Source of the DNA: Aphanomyces cochlioides
Taxonomy: Eukaryota > Oomycota > Saprolegniomycetes > Saprolegniales > Verrucalvaceae
Length of the DNA stretch: 64,000 nucleotides
Assembly: GCA_019828595.1 (NCBI GenBank)
Contig: JAHQRK010000007.1
Location: forward strand, 2,976,001 to 3,040,000
Reading direction: 5' to 3'
Shown: positions 21,209-32,600 of the stretch, in pieces
Numbering within the stretch: position 1 is the stretch's first letter
How the letters are laid out: every line of letters starts with the position of its first letter
The notes under the pieces: model-generated
Seen by the model: only the letters and a program-made list of their open reading frames with translations
Told to the model about the DNA's origin: nothing
Database searches by the model: none
Made by a program: the position numbers and the translations under genes

Positions 21209-22483
21209 TGGAGAGGAAATGTGACAATGAATCACACCAACCGATCTGCCAACTGATGCAATGATCCATGGAATCCAACTGCAATGTCTATGCACAAGTT
21301 GTGGATTCGACCACAAAAACCTTGGGCGGATAACACAATTGCCATATTCAAGCTGGAAAAGTCTCAAGGTTCCACTCCAAAGACGTGATACTCAACTCTG
21401 GTAAGGCAATATCTTCGTATCTTTGTGCGAGGTTGTAGATGGGGGATTTGTTATTGCCACATGTCACCCACACAAAAATTTGCTCCATTTGGATAAAATC
21501 CACCCATGAAAATGCACCATGCGATATATTAAGCGACGATGCAAGAGTAAATGTGAGTACAAATTCTAAAATTTGAATCTGACCTAATACCAGACATGAC
21601 AAAGTTGTTTAGTTCAACGCGGTCAATCAGCGAATTGCCAAGTCGCCCAGCCACATCGGTGGCATAAAAAATGAAACGAGCCCTGCAAAACACCGAGACA
21701 CGACGAGGGTGTTTAGTTCAACGGCCGACTATGTTGAGCCTTCACGCGGGGATTGACTGCCAAGGAAGCGTTTGGTGTCGTAGCCACGCGATCTGCAACA
21801 GTGTTCAGCTTCCAAGCCGTGCTGATTCGTTATGTACACTGTACGGCAAATCTGTGCGGCCAAGCCCGATTGTCCAACCCTACAAAGATTTGTCAACAAG
21901 GAAGTGCCCCCTGCATATCTTGAAAGCGTTTTTGAAAGGGCAAGAGAAACACAAACCCAATTCGTGGCGCCCTTGTGAGAGAATGGAGACTCGGACGCTT
22001 GTCGTGCTGTGGGGGAAGGCGGTCCCCCCAAGTGATAATGTACCTGACGATTGAAATAGCATCTCTCCAGCTAGAGGGAGCTTGGTCCGGAGAAAAAACC
22101 TTCCAGCGCTGTTGAATTGGTCATGATAACGTCATGAGTTTGATTCTTGCATGCGGTTGTCCAGGAGTAACTACGATCCCGTTGAAAGAATCTATTAACA
22201 CCGTCAAGACGAGCCATGGATAGTTAACTCCATGTCGTCGGTTGACTCTTTGGCGGTCAAAATGGGTGACTGGAGAGAGTAGGTGCTAATTGCGACACAC
22301 TCGACTGTCCGACCTCTCTTCCAAGCATCCATCCATGAATGTTACCGCGACGCAGCTGGCAATTCCTGCAGCCTTTGTGTTGCGCAAGTCGAAGTCAATG
22401 CAAAGCAGACTCCTGTGCCGCCAAGAAGAGCAAAATTACGCAAGGTATAATTATATTTTCATCAAATATGTACTCTAAGTTGG
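21209..22483. other. Intergenic spacer between the two Hcp fusion genes
   Basis: This is the copy 1 promoter side plus the copy 2 terminator side. A 127-codon open frame at 21671-22054 resembles nothing known to me. GTTTAGTTCAACG occurs twice, near 21608 and 21712. I see no mobile-element ends. Confidence 0.4.
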
Positions 22484-25400
22484 TTAAGGAGCGGCGGCGG
22501 GCTTATCGCCCGATATCATTTGTTCAATGTCACTCTGGACGTCGGCGCCGATTGTCATGAGGTTAAACTTTTCGTGGAGGACTTTCAGGACCGATGGGCG
22601 CAAGAAGGAAGGCACGGATGGACCGACGCGAATATTTCGAATACCAAGGGACAACAGAGACAAGAGGACCACGATGGACTTTTGCTCAAACCATGACAAA
22701 ACAATCGACAGAGGAAGGTCGTTCACGCCACATTGCAGAGCTTGCGCAAGGGCCAGCGCAATTTGCACAGCCGAATAAGAGTCGTTGCATTGACCCAAAT
22801 CCAACAACCGAGGGATTCCCGACTCTCCAATCGTGCCCATGTCCAAGTGGTTAATGCGGAACTTGCCACAGCCAACCGTCAAGACGACACTCGAGGAAGG
22901 AAGTGCAACGGCCAAGTCTGTGTAATAGCTGCGTTCACCTTCGTAGCCGTCGCAGCCGCCGATCACATAAAATCTGCTGATCGTCCCGTTGGAAACTGCT
23001 TCTAACACGGTCCAAGCAGAATCAAGAACTGCTTCAGAGCCCCATCCGACGTGATATTGCTCGGCCGCCTTGACAAATGGATTCGGTGGATAGTTGAATT
23101 TCAAGTCGTTCTCCGTGAAACCCTTCGAAGCCACAGCAACATTCAACAGAGGTTTGTAATCGTCGGTCAAATGATGAATTCCCCCCCAACCCACGACTCC
23201 TGCTGTAAATAGCCGGTCTTTGTATTCCATCTTGGGTTGTGTCAAGCAGTTCGTTGTCATCAAGATCGAGCCAGGGAAGTGAGCAAATTCCAAAGATTGA
23301 CGTTGCCATGCGGCGCCGAAATGACCAGCCAAATGAGGCGATTCGCGAAGTGCAGGGTAGCCATGCGCTGGCAAAAGCTCGCCATGGGTGAAGACATTGA
23401 TATGAACACCGTGCTCGGCTTTGTATGCAGCACAAGCTTCCAAAACGTCATGGAGCATCTTCAAGTCATGACCAGATACCAATATGCACTTGCCAGGACG
23501 TGGAAGGCATGATACTACAGCTGGAGATTGAATGCCGTACGAGTTGTTGCTTTCGTGCAACAGCGCCAATGCCGTCAGATTCACTTGACCACAGCGCATG
23601 AGCATCCCCACGACATTGTCTATCTTGGATGCTTCTGGAGTCCACAAAAAGTTGAAGGCTTCGTGAATGAAGTGATAAATCTCGACGTTCTCTTTGCCAA
23701 ATTGGAGCGAGTGGTCAGTGTAGGCAGCAAGACCTTTCAAACCGTAGACGAGCATTTCTTGAAGACCCACCAAAGCGTCGTTACGACCAGCACGGAGTCG
23801 TGAAAGAACGCCAACTTTACGCCCCGAAGCAACGAGTTCCTCGATATCCACGACATTGGCCTCGGTACGTTTCCAAGGCACACGAGCGGGAGTTTGGTTT
23901 TTCGATGCACAGATGTCGACATATTGCTTGCTGAGTCGATCCGTGAATTCCTTGGTCTGCTCGATGAATGTGACAAAGCGAGTAGCATCAAAGTTGACGT
24001 TAGTCAAGGTCGAGAACAGAGAAGAGAGGGAAAACCGGTCAGCTTGACTGAGGTCTACGTCTGGATTGACAAGTCGAATTTGATGTGCAAACCAACTGAG
24101 CTGCTTGAGGTGATCCACGAGAAGATCCTGCAGCGCCGCGACGGTGGGGGTCTTGCCACAGACGCCGATCTTGGTGCAGCCAATGCCTTGGTTGGTTTGT
24201 CCGCATTGGAAACAAAACATGGCGCAGTCGCCGACAATGTCGCTGATGGGTGTATCTTCTTTCTTGGTTTGGATTTTTTGTTGTTGTTGCAAGGCATTTT
24301 CGTGGTCAAAGCAGGACGAGAATGCTTCGACTTGCCAACGACCTGTGAGTTTCATCTCTTCGACTGTCTCGACTTCCTGGCTAATGGTCGATTTGTGGCA
24401 AGTCTGAAGAGCTCCCTCGATGGCCGCTTCGTGAAAGTATGGCACCGTGCCACCGATTCCACAGTAAAAATATACACCGCCATTGTCCAGATATTCCGCA
24501 ACTGGTGTGGGGAAGTCGCGTATCATGGTCACTGGAGTGACAAAATTGTTGCTATCATGGGAACAAGACGGCATGAGCTCCAACAGCCCCCGTTGAATGT
24601 AGGCCTCAAGTTCGGATTGAAACAAGAAGTCCTTTTTGGCGTGACGAATTCCAAAATACAAGCGCATTTTGCTCACGATGGCGTTTCTGTCTTGGTGATA
24701 AGCTCGGTGTTGCAAGAGCGCGCGGAAGAAAGAAATGCCAGTGCCCAGGGCAACGCCAAGGATGGGTGTCTCGAGCGACGTTGGCAATCGAAAATATCCT
24801 CGACTAAGTCCAGCATGCATGATGCCACCTGCCTTGAGTCGAGACATAAAACCGGCGGCTGCTCCCGTAAAGACTTTCTTTGGGTCGGCACCACTATGCC
24901 AAGTCTCAACCATATAAACCACTTGGACATGACGCGGTGAAGCCAACGGGCTCGAGCAAACTGTGTAATATCGCGGTCGAAGAATTGGAGCGTTTCCAAG
25001 AATGTGCTTGAGGCCAACTTGAATGGATCGATGGGCCTCCAAGACGTCAACCAACGTGAAAGGAGTGCGTCGCTGAGCATTTCCACTGACGTATTGGGAA
25101 TACATGTTGCCAATTGTCATGTCCTCGGCAAGATTTTCCAGGGCCGCGGCATCTTCTGTATTGGTGCACAAGGCTGAGAGACCTTCGAGGAACGAACGCG
25201 TTGGAGGCGACGACAGATCGACATAATCTCGCAGTAAATCTCGCAAAAGAATCGGTTCCGTCGGAAGATAACACGAGTGTCCGATTGGCCTTAGCTGGAC
25301 TGTGATGTCCAAGTCGACATCCAAACGGCGGGCTAGACGTTCGACGAGGTTGTCCGAGTTTGTGTATGCCACTTGGATTTGGTCGCCCAAATGGTAAATT

Positions 25401-26026
25401 TCTCCTTCCGGCAATTCCAAAGTCAACAGGTATGTCGGTCGTTCGTAGCCTTCAGGCGTCAAGAGCGTGTTGGAGATGACTCGGAGATTGTGAAATCCTA
25501 GCGTCGTCCGCTTTGTCGTGACTGCGACTGTATCAGGACGATGCAAAGAGTATTGGACTGGCAATGTCATCTTGCCGTGACCACCAAGTAATTTCATCCA
25601 GAGGTGTTGGATCCACGGCCGGAATGCAGTTTCGTGTCCGCATGGCGCTTGTTCATCTCCAAGTCCAAGTGGGATCAGACGCGTGGCACCAAGCACTTCC
25701 AATCGGGCATCGAGCTGCTTGGCCGCATGGTTGAAATTGTCCTTGGTGTGGCTATTGCCCAAGCCAAAGACGGCAAATTTCGTCGCGTGGAGCGTCGCGT
25801 CGGTATGTTGCAGCCACTCCCAGCACCTTATAAAGTTGGTCGGAAACTCACCATTGTAGAACGTCGATGTGAGAAAGATGACAACTCCTTCATGGACCAA
25901 TTGCGATGGATTGAAGTCGTCCGCGGCGAGAACACGAGGCGACAGCTTGCGCGCAATCGCAAACGAATGGACGATCTTGGCGTACGCCTCCGTCGTCCCA
26001 GTCTGTGATCCATACAGGATGAGCAT
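22484..26026 (-). CDS. Diflavin reductase-hybrid cluster protein fusion, copy 2
   Basis: 1,180 residues, single exon, the same architecture as copy 1 and all the same cofactor motifs (YGSQTGTTE, RPRYYTVCSSP, GVALGTGISF, Cx2Cx8Cx5C, SGHD, HGELLPAH, TTNC, GGCD, GCGKF, GQCND, WFEQK). The start is at 26026; the open frame continues upstream but only from a TTG. The copies lie head to tail, about 1.3 kb apart. Most of the sequence differs moderately between them, mainly at third codon positions, but parts of the Hcp half are nearly identical, which points to gene conversion. Both copies look functional. Confidence 0.92.
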   Translation of the reverse strand: MLILYGSQTGTTEAYAKIVHSFAIARKLSPRVLAADDFNPSQLVHEGVVIFLTSTFYNGEFPTNFIRCWEWLQHTDATLHATKFAVFGLGNSHTKDNFNHAAKQLDARLEVLGATRLIPLGLGDEQAPCGHETAFRPWIQHLWMKLLGGHGKMTLPVQYSLHRPDTVAVTTKRTTLGFHNLRVISNTLLTPEGYERPTYLLTLELPEGEIYHLGDQIQVAYTNSDNLVERLARRLDVDLDITVQLRPIGHSCYLPTEPILLRDLLRDYVDLSSPPTRSFLEGLSALCTNTEDAAALENLAEDMTIGNMYSQYVSGNAQRRTPFTLVDVLEAHRSIQVGLKHILGNAPILRPRYYTVCSSPLASPRHVQVVYMVETWHSGADPKKVFTGAAAGFMSRLKAGGIMHAGLSRGYFRLPTSLETPILGVALGTGISFFRALLQHRAYHQDRNAIVSKMRLYFGIRHAKKDFLFQSELEAYIQRGLLELMPSCSHDSNNFVTPVTMIRDFPTPVAEYLDNGGVYFYCGIGGTVPYFHEAAIEGALQTCHKSTISQEVETVEEMKLTGRWQVEAFSSCFDHENALQQQQKIQTKKEDTPISDIVGDCAMFCFQCGQTNQGIGCTKIGVCGKTPTVAALQDLLVDHLKQLSWFAHQIRLVNPDVDLSQADRFSLSSLFSTLTNVNFDATRFVTFIEQTKEFTDRLSKQYVDICASKNQTPARVPWKRTEANVVDIEELVASGRKVGVLSRLRAGRNDALVGLQEMLVYGLKGLAAYTDHSLQFGKENVEIYHFIHEAFNFLWTPEASKIDNVVGMLMRCGQVNLTALALLHESNNSYGIQSPAVVSCLPRPGKCILVSGHDLKMLHDVLEACAAYKAEHGVHINVFTHGELLPAHGYPALRESPHLAGHFGAAWQRQSLEFAHFPGSILMTTNCLTQPKMEYKDRLFTAGVVGWGGIHHLTDDYKPLLNVAVASKGFTENDLKFNYPPNPFVKAAEQYHVGWGSEAVLDSAWTVLEAVSNGTISRFYVIGGCDGYEGERSYYTDLAVALPSSSVVLTVGCGKFRINHLDMGTIGESGIPRLLDLGQCNDSYSAVQIALALAQALQCGVNDLPLSIVLSWFEQKSIVVLLSLLSLGIRNIRVGPSVPSFLRPSVLKVLHEKFNLMTIGADVQSDIEQMISGDKPAAAP

Positions 26027-26618
26027 CGTCGATGCAATCGAGAAATGATCCGTCACGAGGATGTGGATATGAGCGTGTCTTTGTGCATGTGAGGTGGAGG
26101 AAGCGAAATCCTCCACGGATGGCCCTTGCTGTCCATGTCGTATCTTTGTGCATGATGGGTTGCTCCTGTTACGTGATGTCGCTCCACAGTGTACGTAAAC
26201 CAAGCGTTCAGTTTACGTCCACTTGACACTTGACAAAACTTGGTAAAGTGGTCAATATTCATACTTCGAAGTATGAAGCAGCTGAGCATCAACTTCTCAC
26301 GTGAAAGTATACGAAAGTGTAAAGTGTAAAATATTTCTTGTGAGAGAGACAACCCCTCCATTGATGTTTCGTACTACGTAGTGTTAATATACGTATAGTA
26401 CATGGGTGAATACAGCTGAACGTCACAATGTGCTCTCCGGAGTCGCGTTTTGACCACTTCATTTACTTGACACTTGGCATGTCAAGTGTACGTAAAGAAT
26501 AATGTAAAGTGTAAAGAGTAGATGAAATTCATTAGTACAAAATTGGCAAAAATGTCCATCGGGATGAACTCAAAAAGGTTTATGCATGGGGTGTGCAGCG
26601 CGATGGCAACCACGCGCC
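26027..26618. other. Intergenic region upstream of the copy 2 start
   Basis: This gap holds the promoter of the copy 2 fusion gene and the 3' flank of the TSR gene. Most of it is occupied by a MITE-like element, listed separately. Confidence 0.5.
26212..26496. mobile_element. Putative MITE, 285 bp
   Basis: The left end TTTACGTCCACTTGACA is repeated inverted at the right end (TGTCAAGTGTACGTAAA) with one mismatch in 17. The inside has no coding capacity but repeats GTAAAGTGTAAAG-like strings. A partial extra copy of the end, GTGTACGTAAAC, lies just outside at about 26190. Size and structure fit a non-autonomous DNA transposon. I could not define a target-site duplication. Confidence 0.5.
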
Positions 26619-29600
26619 TTAGTTGCGACCGCCAAAGAAGGGCAGCCACAAGTGGATTGAGGTCTGAGAGCAATCGCACGACTGCGATTCTTGAAGGTGG
26701 GGACATTCCTTGCCCCCATAGGCTGGCAATCGGGTAATGAACCGCGATCGGAATTGCTTGCTGAATGTGCACGTGCTCCAGCAGCTCCACTCGCTCACTT
26801 GGCAGTCGACAGGATCACATGACGCGGTCTCTTTTGTAGTTGGGCACGCCCGGCCACCGTATTGCGACGGCGTCTTGATTGTAATTGTTCGGCTTTTCGT
26901 ACCAGAGTATGGATTGCACGCCGACCATGGATCGGGCACGTTCATGACGCAGTCAATCGGATCGCAAGGCTTTGTGTCGACAGTTGGGCCACATGCGGCG
27001 CCGGAGCCGCTCTGCGCAACCAACACACTCTTGGTACGCGTTTGTTTGCCATCGACACATCCGCCCCATGCTGTCCAGTTGCTCAGTTGACAATCCGTGC
27101 CAGGACAAAGTTGGGTTTGAGTGGTTGGCCCACAGGGTTGACCACCATTGATGGCGTTCTTCACGATCGATCGCACGCGTACGCTGGATACGGTCGTGCT
27201 AGAGCACGCGCTCCAGGCTCCCCAGTCGCCCATCACGCAATCTTGAGGTTGGCACCGCTGCGATTCTTTCAAAGGGCCACAGCCAGCGCCGCCATACTGC
27301 GGGGAGACTGTGATAATTCGCGATCGGGATTGCATTCCATTCTCATCACATTCGCCCCAGCTGCTCCAAGCACTCAGAGCACAATCCACAGCAGGGCAAG
27401 CTCGGATGTCGGTCGTGGGGCCACAAGCAGCTCCCCCATTTTGTGGCGCGACTAGAATACTTCGCGTCCTCTTACGTTTGCCACAGCCAGAGTCGCATGC
27501 GCTCCATTCTCCATACGAGCTCATTTGGCAGTCCACTGGAGGGCATGGAGAGTAGTCGACTTGAGCATCGCACGCGTGTCCGCCGTACAATGGAGCGACG
27601 AGCATTTTCCGAGTCCGCGTGCGTTTGTGGGTGTCCAAGTTGCACTCGGACCAGTCGCTCCACTTGTCCAAGAGGCAATGGACTGGATCGCAGCATGCGG
27701 TTTCAGTCAATCCTGGACACGTGAGACCGCCATTCGCTGGTTGCGTCGTGATGGAACGCGTTCTGTTCTTCTTCCCATAGGCGTCGCAGGCTCCCCATGC
27801 GGTCCAGTCGCTCACTGCGCAATCAATGGCTGGGCATTTGTCGATCTGAACGAGTGGGGGACACGCTTGACCACCATATTGAGGGTTGACCAGGATCACG
27901 GACGTGCGTTGGCGCACAGCCGTCGTGCTGTTACCCGCTGTCCAGTTGCTCCACGCGCTGACTTTGCAATCCACGGGGTTGCACGGGAGCGTATCGACGA
28001 GGGGCGGACAAGCTTGGCCATTAAACATTGCAGGACGAGAAACATTGCGACTTCGCGTCATCTTGTGGGTATTCAGGTCGCAGCTCGAGTATAGTCCCCA
28101 GGCTGTCACTTGGCAATCGATAGGATTGCAAGGTCGTGTCTCGTTGAGACCTGGGCAGAGTTGTCCCCCGTTCTCGGGCTGTGTCACGACCTTTCTTGAC
28201 CGGGAACTCACATCGCGAGGGTTTAACAAGCTACAGTCGGACCACTCGGTCCAGTTGCCAACAGCGCAATCAATCGGAGGGCAATCAATGTCATCAGACA
28301 GGCTTGGACACGCTTTGCCGCCGTTTTGCGCTGGAGTGACAATTGTACGCCAGCGGGTTTTCTTGTGTGTATCAAGGCAGCACGTGCCAAACGGTCCAAA
28401 GTCACTCACTTGGCAGTCGACAGCTGGACATGGCGTTGTTTCATCGAGCGGTGGGCACGAGGCGCCGCCGTAGAGCGCAGGTTGGACCACAGTGCGGGTG
28501 CGTTTCCGGACATGCGTCGTCAAATCGCAGTCGGACCAACTGGAGAAGGCGGAAACTCGGCAGTCGACGGCAGGGCATGCCTTGGTTTGCTTGGTCTCGC
28601 CGCAGACGCAACCTCCATTCTCTGGGAGAACGAGGATGTCTCGGGTGCGGGATTGTTGGCCCGTCTTGGCATCGCAAGGACTCCAGTCGCCCCAGATGCT
28701 CAACTGGCAGTCGACCTGGGGGCAGACTGCGGTTTCAATCAACGGTCCGCACGCAGCGCCGCCGTTTTTAGCCGCGGACACGATGGATCTCGACCGTGAC
28801 TTCATGTGCGTCGTGGGATCGCATGCGCTCCAGTCCGAGAAGGGAGTCATGGTACAATCTTGCGCTGGGCATGCCAACGTATCGATCGTCTTGTCGCATG
28901 CTCTACCGCCGTACAATGGAGGCGTGACGATGTTGCGCGTTCGCGTCTGCAAATGCGTGCTCAAGCAGCAGTCCGAATAGTTGCTCCATGGACCAAGGAC
29001 ACAGTCAATCGGTTCGCAAGGCTGCACAATGGTCGTGGGCGGACAGCCTGCGCCACCAAACTGTGCTGGCGTCGTGATCGTCGCAACGCCCTTCTTTGTA
29101 CCGGTGGCGGGATCGCACACACCAAACGCGTAGCTCGAGATGACACAGTTGAGAGGATCACACCGACGCGTCTCTGTCAATGAGCCGCAGGAATTGCCGC
29201 CATAGCAAGGCGCCGTTGTGATCGTGCGGGAGCGTGTTTGGAGCCGCGTCGAGTAGTCGCATTTGCCCCACTCGGTCCACTCGGACACTTGGCAGTGGAC
29301 GGGAATACACGGCTCGTAGTCGACGAGGGCATCGCATGGCTTGCCGTTGTACAGCGGCGCCGTGAGGATTGTTCTTGTCTTGGTCTTGCGATGCGTCGTG
29401 ATGTTGCACTCGGACGTCGTCCACTCACTCAATTTGCAATCCACGGGCGCGCAGCATTGGGTTTCCACGAGACCAGGACACGACTTGCCGCCATACGTCG
29501 CGTTGACAAGGATCGACCTCGATCGCGTCTGCTGGCCACTTTTCGGGTCGCATGGTTCGAACGGTCCCCACTCGGTCACCTTGCAATCGACGGGAAGACA

Positions 29601-32600
29601 GTCGGCTTTTTCAATTTGAACGTCGCAGCCAGCGCCGCCATTCAATGGCGCGACGACAACACCGCGCGTGCGCGTCTTGGTGTGCGTGTTTCCGTCGCAT
29701 TCGGACCAGGAGGACCATTTGTCCAAGACACAGTCGACAGGGGGGCACGGAATCGTCTGTGTCGAGCTTTCACATGCCTTGCCGCCCCACATTGGCCGCG
29801 TGATGATCTCTCGTGTCCGTGTCTTCATGTGCGTCTTTGAGTCGCAAGCGGACGGCGCGGACCAACTACCCAACTGACAATCCAATGGAGGACATGGCTT
29901 CGTTTCCTTGAGCGCAGGACACTTGGATCCACAGTTTTGCGGCTCCGTCGTGATGTTCCGCGTACGCGTGAGCTCGTCCAGCGGGTTGTACTTCTTGGCA
30001 TCGCATCCCGTCCATGGAGACCAGTCACTCACCGCGCAATTGACCGTCGGACACGGGACAGTCTGCGTCGTCGGCCCACAAGCTTGACCCCCGTAGAGCG
30101 GACTGACGAGAATCGTCCGTGTCTGCGTCTTGACTTGGGTCGTGCTGTTGCAGTCCGAGAGAGGGCTCCACTCCGACAGGACGCAGTCGACTTTATCACA
30201 CGGCGCGGATTCAGTGAGAGGATCGCACGGTTTTCCACAGTTGACAGTCGCCGTGATGACAGTCCGCGTGCGCGTTTTCATGCCGGTCGTGGCGTTGCAT
30301 GTCCACGGTCCAAAGTCGCTCAGTTTGCAGTCGACAGGCGGACAACTCAGTGTTTCGACGAGAGAGCCACATGCGTCGCCTCCGTTTTCAGCTGGCGTGG
30401 CGATCGAGCGCGTGCGTGTCTTCATATTCGTTCCCGGTTGGCAATCCGACCAGTCGGACCAGTTGCCCATGACGCAGTGCTTGGCAGGACATGGAATCGT
30501 CTGTGTCGTGTTCTCGCACGCCTTGCCGCCCCACATTGGACGCGTGATCACCCCTCGCGTTTGCGTCTTCAGATGCGTCGTCAAGTCGCAGGCAGACGGC
30601 GCGGACCAACTACCCAACTGACAATCCAATGGAGGACATGGCTTCGTTTCCTTGAGCGCAGGACACTTGGATCCACAGTTTTGCGGCTCCGTCGTGATGT
30701 TCCGCGTACGCGTGAGCTCGTCCAGCGGGTTGTACTTCTTGGCATCGCATCCCGTCCATGGAGACCAGTCGCTCACCGCGCAGTTGACCGTCGGACACGG
30801 GACAGTCTGCGTCGTCGGCCCACAAGCTTGACCCCCGTAGAGCGGACTGACAAGAATCGTCCGTGTCTGCGTCTTGACTTGGGTCGTGCTGTTGCAGTCC
30901 GAGAGAGGGCTCCACTCCGACAGGACGCAGTCGACTTTATCACATCGCGCCGTCTCCACGAGGGGCTCGCACGGTTTCCCAAAGTTGACGCATGCTGTGA
31001 GGACAGATCGCGTGCGCGTCTTCATGCCGGTCGTGGCGTCGCATGTCCACGGTCCAAAGTCGCTCAGTTTGCAGTCGACGGGCGGGCAACTCTGCGTGTC
31101 AATGGTTGGCCCGCAGTCGGCGCCGCCGTTTTCAGGTGGCGCAATGATGCTACGGGTGCGTGTCTTTTGGTTGGTGCCGCGTTGGCAGTCCGACCAGTCG
31201 GACCAATTGCCCATGACGCAGTGCTTGGGTGGGCATGGCGTCGTGTCGGTGGTTGCGCCGCAGGGTTGACCACCCCACATGGGCTGCCGCTCAATGTTTC
31301 GCGTGCGGGTTTTCAAATGTGTCTTCAAGTCGCACGTTGACCATTCAGACCACGCAGACATGGTACAATCCAGTGGATTGCATGGCTTGGACTCGACGAG
31401 TCCAGGACAGGACGTGCCGCCGTTCGCCGCGGGAGTGATGACGCGGCGCGACCGCAGCTGGGAGTCTTGGAAGTTGGAGCTGTACGGATTGCATCCTGTC
31501 CACTCGGTCCAGTCGCTCACGACGCAGTTCACGGCAGGACAAGCCTCCGTGGCTTTCAATTCACCGCAAGGAGCGCCACCAAACTGCGCGTTTGTCTTGA
31601 CAAACCGCGTTTTCGTCCGCCAATGCGTCGTGCAGTCGCAGTCCGAGAGCGGGGACCAGTCGCTGAGGACGCAGTCGACCTTGTCGCAAGGCAGCGATTC
31701 CTTGCACAATCCACAAGGCGTGCCGCCGTTGAGAGGCGACACTTGGATGGTCCGGACACGCGATTTTTGTCCCGTGGTGGGATCGCAAACCCAGTCAGAC
31801 CACGGCGACTGCACGCAATCCACAGGCTTGCACTCGATCGTCTCCATCATTCGATCGCACGGCGCGCCATCGTATTGCGCTTCGGACACAATCGACCGCG
31901 TGCGGACTCGAGTGTGCGTCGTCAAGTTGCATTCGCCGTACGCCGACCACGCCGACAGGACGCAGTCTTTGGCAGGACACGCTTCCGTGCGGACGAGGGG
32001 ATCACACTGCTGGCCGCACCACAACGCTGGCCGCACCACCGATCGGACTTGCGTCTTGACATGCGTCTACGTGATTGTCGTCACGAAATTCGGGAATATC
32101 AACTTACCGTCAAATTGCATGGTGACAGCGGGCTCCATTCCCCGACGACGCAGTTGAGAGGAGGACATGGACGGGTTTCCTTGAGTTCCGGGCATGCGTC
32201 TCCGCAGTTTGCTGCCGGTGTCGTGACGTTGCGAGTGCGTACCTGCACTGCGTTCGGGTCGTATTGATTCGCGTCGCACGTTGACCACGCTGAGAAGGGT
32301 CCGACGACGCAATGCACTGGAGGAGAAGGCTCAGTGTACGTGAGATCGCCGCAAGGCGCGCCGCCGAACTGCGCGTTCTTGACAATACTTCGCGTTTTCG
32401 TGCGCACGTGCGTCGTGCAGTCGCATGCGGACAACGGGCTCCACTCGGACACGATGCAGTCGACTTTATCACATGGTTTGGTTTCCTTGGTCGCGCCGCA
32501 AGCTTGACCACCGTAGAGAGGAAGCGTCGTGGTGGTCCGCGTGCGTGTTTTGTTGCCCGTCGTCGCATCACACACCCACTCTGACCACGCAGTCTGCGCG

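Noticed and set aside
21209..21367. 53-residue N-terminal extension of Hcp fusion copy 1
   Set aside because: It is not conserved in copy 2, where the upstream frame begins only at TTG; both copies share MLILYGSQTG as the natural start.
21671..22054. 127-codon open frame between the Hcp fusion genes
   Set aside because: No motif, composition like the surrounding spacer, and no paralogue elsewhere in the window.
23894..24940. 348-codon plus-strand frame inside Hcp fusion copy 2
   Set aside because: Antisense of a strongly supported flavoprotein-Hcp gene.
32039..32099. Two separate TSR genes with their own stop and start
   Set aside because: The upstream frame ends in a GTAAGT donor, the downstream frame has no ATG, and a 41-nt GT..AG intron joins them within one repeat in phase.
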